Assembly: GCF_018397995.1 (NCBI RefSeq)
Contig: NZ_BBQH01000030.1
Span: 38,126-102,125 of the forward strand
DNA: 64,000 bases
Direction of reading: 5' to 3'
Source: Rhizomonospora bruguierae
GTDB taxonomy: Bacteria; Actinomycetota; Actinomycetes; Mycobacteriales; Micromonosporaceae
Shown: positions 60,549 through 64,000 of the stretch, piece after piece
Position numbering within the stretch: the stretch's first letter is position 1
Layout of the letters: each line of letters opens with the position of its first letter
Notes under the pieces: generated by a model
What the model saw: the letters and a program-made list of their open reading frames with translations, nothing else
The model's database searches: none
Told to the model about the DNA's origin: nothing
Program-made: the position numbers and the translations under genes

Positions 60549-60971
60549 ATGGTGAAGCGACCCGCGGAGGACGATCCGGGGCCGACCTCGCGAGCGATCG
60601 AGGTCGATCTGGCTGGGCTGCGGGACCTGGCCAACACGGTCCGGCAGGAAAACTGGGCGACGCTGGAGCCGCAGTCCAATCTGGTCCGCTCGGAGTTGAG
60701 CAACGGCGTCTGCTTCGGGGCGAGGTCGGCAAGCGGGTCTGTGCTGGAGGCGAAGCAGCGCTACCAGGACAGCCTGCAGCGGGCGATGGAGCAGATGTAC
60801 GCGCACGTGCGTGCCGCTTCCATCCTGGCCGACACCGCGGACCGGGTGGTCCAGAACTACGCGAACACGGATGCGCTGGCGAGGGCGCGCAGCCAGGAGG
60901 TGGAACGGGCGTTGACGGAGGCGATCATCGCCGCCGATCGAGTGGTGGGGCCGCACCTCAGCGCGCAGTAG
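60549..60971 (+). CDS. Small helical protein, unknown function
   Basis: 140 residues, ATG 60549 with GGGGAGG eight bases upstream. Largely helical: EVDLAGLRDLANTVRQENWATLEPQ, then long amphipathic helices (SVLEAKQRYQDSLQRAMEQMYAHVRAASILADTADRVVQNYANTD ... EVERALTEAIIAADRVV). The four-helix-like, substrate-sized look recalls WXG100/ESX-type or other secreted helical proteins, but no WXG motif is present. It lies between the secretion-like region and an IS21 element and could be cargo or an unrelated gene. Confidence 0.6.
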   Translation: MVKRPAEDDPGPTSRAIEVDLAGLRDLANTVRQENWATLEPQSNLVRSELSNGVCFGARSASGSVLEAKQRYQDSLQRAMEQMYAHVRAASILADTADRVVQNYANTDALARARSQEVERALTEAIIAADRVVGPHLSAQ

Positions 60972-61326
60972 GGCTCTATCGCTGAGGCACGACCTTCCGA
61001 CCGGGCCGAGATGAGTCGGCTGCGGCGTTGGAGCCGCAGTCCGCTTTTGCTGCCGCTCACCCGAAGGGAATCGGCAGCAGGCCCGAACCAACCGCGCTCA
61101 GACCAACCACGCCCAAAGCAACCACCTCCGGACCCATACCACCCTTGGTCCGGAATCCGCTCCAGGCATCGACGACGGACAGGGCTCGGGGCCGATCCCC
61201 TGGGCGCCCTCCTGCGAAAACACCCGCGCCATCCCGTCCGAACCGCCGCCGTCAAGCGGACCAATCCCGCGCAAGACCAACCCGGGCGATGCCAAGAGCG
61301 GGCGGCGGCCCCACGACCTGATGTCC
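60972..61326. other. Spacer between last gene and IS21 end
   Basis: 355 bases with no gene I can support. Third-position bias is absent in all frames, and the text is rich in CCAACC/GACC words. It may be remnant sequence displaced by the insertion. Confidence 0.45.
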
Positions 61327-61344
61327 TGTCAACGGCCATGGTGA

Positions 61345-61385
61345 TGTCGCCACTGGTGGCCACCGAGTGTCTCCACCGTTGGCCA
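61345..61385. repeat. IS21 terminal multiple repeats
   Basis: TGTCGCCACTGGTGGCCA (61345-61362) and TGTCTCCACCGTTGGCCA (61368-61385) agree at 15 of 18 positions. A shorter related word TGTCAACGGCCA lies at the element tip (61327). Repeated sites next to the ends are characteristic transposase-binding sites of IS21 elements. Confidence 0.7.
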
Positions 61386-61392
61386 TGTCAGG

Positions 61393-62193
61393 TCATGATC
61401 GACTCCTTGTAGTTCGGGTGCGGGTCTCCCGCATGCGGAAGGACTCGCTTTCGGTGACCACGACGGTGGCGTGGTGCAGCAGCCGGTCGAGCAGGCTGGT
61501 GGCGGTGACGTGTTCGGGCAGGAAGCGGCCCCACTGCTCGAACGGCCAGTGCGAGGCGATGCCCAGGGCGCGGCGTTCGTAGGCGGCGGCGACGAACCGG
61601 AACAGCAGTTGGGTGCCGGTGTCGTCCAGCGGGGCGAAGCCCACCTCGTCCACGATCACGAAATCGTGGCGCAGCAGGGCATCGATGACGCGGCCGACGG
61701 AGTTGTCGGCCAGGCCGCGGTAGAGCTGCTCGACGAGTTCGGCGGCGGTGAGGTAGCGGACTTTGTGCCCGGCGGCGACAGCGGCGTGGCCGAGCGCGAC
61801 GAGCAGATGCGATTTCCCGGTGCCGGCGGGGCCGACCAGGCAAAGGTTCTCCGCTTTCGGCACCCATTCCAGGCCGGCGAGGTAGTCGAACGTGGCCTGC
61901 GGCACCGACGAGGCAGCGACCTTGAACTCCTCCAGGGTCTTGGTGACGGGAAACCCGGCACCGCGCAGCCGGTTGCGGAGGTTGGACTCGTCCCGGGCGG
62001 CGACCTCGGCCTCGATGAGGGTGCGCAGCACTTCCTCGGGGGTCCAGCGTTGCACCTTCGCGGTGTGCAGCACCTCGGGCGCCAGCCGGCGCACGGTGGC
62101 GAGTTTCAGCCGCCGCAGCGCCTCGGTGAGATCGGCCGGCAGCGACGCCGGCGGGGCGGCCGGTGGGGAGGCCGTGGTGGCGGCGCGTGCCAT
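61393..62193 (-). CDS. istB: IS21-family transposition helper ATPase
   Basis: 266 residues from ATG 62193. DnaA/DnaC-like AAA+ protein: Walker A LVGPAGTGKSHLLVALG, VRYLTAAELVEQLY, Walker B FVIVDEVGFAPLDD, sensor SHWPFEQWGRFLPEHVTATSLLDRLLHHATVV. It directs IstA to target DNA. Full length and in frame, unlike its partner istA. Its start overlaps the stop of a small upstream frame (TGATG). Confidence 0.93.
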   Translation of the reverse strand: MARAATTASPPAAPPASLPADLTEALRRLKLATVRRLAPEVLHTAKVQRWTPEEVLRTLIEAEVAARDESNLRNRLRGAGFPVTKTLEEFKVAASSVPQATFDYLAGLEWVPKAENLCLVGPAGTGKSHLLVALGHAAVAAGHKVRYLTAAELVEQLYRGLADNSVGRVIDALLRHDFVIVDEVGFAPLDDTGTQLLFRFVAAAYERRALGIASHWPFEQWGRFLPEHVTATSLLDRLLHHATVVVTESESFRMRETRTRTTRSRS

Positions 62194-62536
62194 CACATCA
62201 CCACCTCCTGCGCCGCGGGTGGGGCCGGGTCGGTGATGGTCCAGACCCGCACCGGGTGCGTGGCGATCGTTGCCTCGGTGCGGATCCACGTGCGCGTGGC
62301 GGTGGTGTGCCGGTGCACTGGTGCCGACCAGGACGCGAGCGTAGGCCGCGACCGCGTCCGTCCTGGTCGCCTCGTCCGCGGCGCCGAGGGGGCACCTGGA
62401 TGCTGATTTCGGCGCCGTCCACGATGATCGACACGTCGGTCACGCCGGTTGCGCCGACCAGTGTCGCGGCGGCGATCAACGCGGTGGTCAGGTCAGGATT
62501 GCGCTCGCCCGCCGCAGGGGCGGTGGGGGTGCTCAT
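62193..62536 (-). pseudogene. Small IS-internal ORF between istA and istB, frame-broken
   Basis: ATG 62536 overlaps the istA end. It reads MSTPTAPAAGERNPDLTTAL ... GVTDVSIIVDGAEISIQVP and then loses coding character at a G5 run (62388-62392). One base fewer there restores LGAADEATRTDAVAAYARVL. A further +1 shift near 62318-62326 leads to RTWIRTEATIATHPVRVWTI ... AAQEVVM, whose TGA overlaps istB. The three in-register segments imply an original ~115-residue accessory protein. Its function in transposition is unknown. Confidence 0.6.
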
Positions 62537-63721
62537 CAAGCCACCTCCCGCAACCGGTCGGTGCGGTAGGCGTCCAGGCCCCGGGTCGGCACCGCCGGCA
62601 CCGCTGCGGGCAGTGTGCCGTCGAGGGCGGCGCCGGGTGGCTGCGGGGTCGGGGCGGCCGGCCCGGCGGCCAGGATCGCCCGCACGTCCTCGACGGTGAA
62701 CCGGCGAAACTGCGTCGCCCGGCGCAGCGCCGCGACCAGCGTGTCGCGGCCGTGCGCGGCTTCGAGGGCGACGATGCCGGCCAGGTGGCTGGTCAGCCGG
62801 GTGGTGCCGGCCGCGGCCGCGGCGGGCAGGAACGCCTCCGCCTCTGAGCCCAGGGCCAGGAACGCTCTCTCCGCCGTGGTGCGGGGCCGCACCGCCCGCT
62901 GCGGCTTGGCGGGCCGGCCGGTCGTCATGCTCATCCATGATCGAGGTGCCCCCGGGTGGGACGGCGGTGCGAGGCCACCAGCGCCTGCTCGTGCCGGTCC
63001 TCGATCCGGTCCTCGATCGTGGCCACCTCGACAGCAGCGCCGACGAGCGTGTGTGGCACCGAGTAGCGGGCCGAGCCGATGCGCACCGTGGCCAGCTTGT
63101 CGACCTTGCGGGACACACCGTGGCGCATGGCCGGGCGCAGCGACGGCAACGCCCGCAGCACCCGGACCTCCTCGGCCAGGCGCTGATCCGGGATCGCCTG
63201 AATCTCGCTGTGCAGGCGGGCGTTGACCTCGGCGCACCACGCCACCGCCGCCGCGTTCGCCGCGGCGAGGTCCCCGCCGAAGTCCTCCGCCGGCACCACC
63301 AGATCCGACTTCGCCAGCCGGACGAGGGCCTCGACAGCCCCCCTTGGACTCGGGGTCCCTGGCCTCGCAGAAGTCTGGCCGGAACCGGTAGTGCGCGGCG
63401 AAACGCACGTGCTGCGCGGTGGGCACGACCACGTTGGCGACCACGCCGCCCTTCAGGCAGCCCATCCGGTCGGCGAGGACCTCGGCCGGCACCCCGCCCG
63501 CGGCCTCGAAACACTGCGCGAGCAGCCGCAATGTCGTGTCGAGTGATTCGTCACGGGTGAAACGCACGAACCGCCACCGTGACCATGGCAGGATCGCGGT
63601 GAACAGCTTCAGGCCGCGGTTCGGGCCCGTGGTGACGGTGCCGTAATCGATGAGCAGATGCCCGCCTGGCTCCGGCGTCCAGGGCCGATACACCCGACGC
63701 GCCCGCTTCCATGTGGCTTTC
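62536..63721 (-). pseudogene. istA: IS21-family transposase istA, truncated and frameshifted
   Basis: The catalytic rve core is visible: HLLIDYGTVTTGPNRGLKL (first Asp), EVLADRMGCLKGG (second Asp), DPESKG (Glu). After that Glu the frame breaks at a C6 run (63338-63343); one base fewer continues AVEALVRLAKSDLVVPAEDFGG ... VRIGSARYSVPHTLVG. A second break at a C5 run (62949-62953) restores RPTRGTSIMDEHDD, and a third near 62913-62926 gives GRPAKPQRAVRPRTTAERAFLALG with the C-terminal domain. The N-terminal HTH is missing because the intron-like sequence interrupts it. The product cannot be functional. Confidence 0.82.
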
Positions 63722-64000
63722 GTGCGCCGTGAGGCGCTGTGTTTCCGAGAGGGGTGCAAGGACCCTCCGCCGGGCTGTCGCAGCAGTTCGGTGAAGCTGG
63801 CGGCAGCCTGACCCCGGAGGTGCGGGGAAGGGTGGGAAGCAGCCGCGACAACGACGGGACGTGCCGGCACTACCAGACGGCAGCGGGCCCGGCTAGCGAG
63901 GCGGGTAGGTGTAACGCGAGTGAACCAGTGGTTGAACCCCCGTAAGGGTGGAACCGGCTCAAACCTGGTGGATAGGGGCCGGGCAGTAGTACGCGACGCT
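63722..64000 (+). mobile_element. Probable group II intron, 5' end (partial)
   Basis: It begins GTGCGCC at the exact point where the istA reading frame (minus strand) stops matching. The 5' consensus GUGYG is followed by a stem GCGCC-GTGA-GGCGC (63724-63737). Next is a GAGGG/CCCTC hairpin (63749-63767) enclosing GTGCAAGGA, like the conserved epsilon-prime hairpin of bacterial group II introns, and further structured GC-rich sequence without coding bias to the window end. The intron-encoded reverse transcriptase would lie beyond 64000. Confidence 0.65.

Larger units (their letters stand above)
61327..63721 (-). mobile_element. IS21-family insertion sequence, decayed and interrupted
   Basis: The left end begins at TGTCAACGGCCATGG (61327) and has two 18-base terminal repeats before istB. 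Going right (the genes run leftward) are an intact istB, a frame-broken small ORF and a frame-broken istA. The istA 5' part, which encodes the helix-turn-helix region, is cut off at 63721/63722 by a group II intron-like sequence on the other strand. The distal IS end is outside the window. Confidence 0.8.

Noticed and set aside
51274..61326. Prophage
   Set aside because: No capsid, tail, terminase, integrase or lysis genes; the VirB-like set fits a secretion/conjugation-type machine instead.
63738..63870. N-terminal part of the istA frame beyond 63721
   Set aside because: The residues no longer resemble IstA and the plus strand there looks like structured intron RNA, so the frame is read-through.
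1..64000. tRNA or rRNA genes
   Set aside because: No cloverleaf with GTTCRANNC T-loop and matching acceptor stem, and no rRNA-like conserved sequence, was recognised.

Overview
The window is very GC-rich, with strong G/C preference at third codon positions, many GTG starts and frequent start/stop overlaps. The gene order (radA-disA; ispD-ispF beside carD; clpC-lsr2-lysS-coaX-nadC-nadB-panD-panC; folP-folB-folK) is that of a high-GC actinomycete chromosome. The many proline-rich membrane proteins and a type III PKS/UbiA cluster suggest a Micromonospora/Actinoplanes-type organism. That family placement is inference. I saw no rRNA, tRNA or CRISPR.

Layout. 0.06-2.7 kb: two RDD membrane proteins and a Pat/HisC aminotransferase. 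2.7-7.8 kb: a PQQ-repeat protein, an SRPBCC protein, then tyrosine/homogentisate catabolism (fahA plus an unknown partner, divergent from hmgA). 7.9-12.2 kb: a TPR membrane protein, ispF, ispD, carD and a membrane protein. 12.3-16.2 kb: a small specialised-metabolite cluster (type III PKS, acyl-CoA-dehydrogenase-fold flavoenzyme, methyltransferase, divergent UbiA prenyltransferase). 16.3-24.4 kb: lipoprotein, radA, disA, a secreted protein, peptide deformylase, an ACT-domain protein, a polytopic membrane protein and mutY. 24.5-32 kb: a large membrane protein, clpC, a 0.7-kb intergenic stretch carrying paired DnaA boxes, lsr2 and lysS. 32-38.6 kb: coaX-nadC-nadB, a septum-formation-like lipoprotein, and panD-panC plus a ketopantoate-reductase-like partner, so CoA and NAD precursor genes sit together. 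38.8-42.6 kb: a MidA-type methyltransferase translationally coupled to an orphan nuoD, then a repeat-rich membrane protein. 42.7-46.2 kb: an osmoprotectant ABC importer whose substrate-binding protein appears circularly permuted. 46.3-50.9 kb: small membrane proteins and folK-folB-folP.

From about 51.0 kb the character changes. A tightly packed plus-strand operon (51.3-59.8 kb) encodes a minimal type IV secretion-like machine: VirB2-like pilin, VirB3/PrgI-like protein, VirB4-like ATPase with a long Pro/Ala head and a SGAP repeat tract, VirB6-like channel, VirB8/NTF2-like protein, a VirB1-like lysozyme plus M23 peptidase, and an unknown. No relaxase, VirD4 or VirB11 is visible. Two orphan genes, one of lower GC, follow.

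The right end (61.3-64.0 kb) is mobile-element debris: an IS21-family element with intact istB but a frame-broken istA and a broken small middle ORF. Its istA 5' region is interrupted on the opposite strand by what looks like the 5' end of a group II intron running out of the window.
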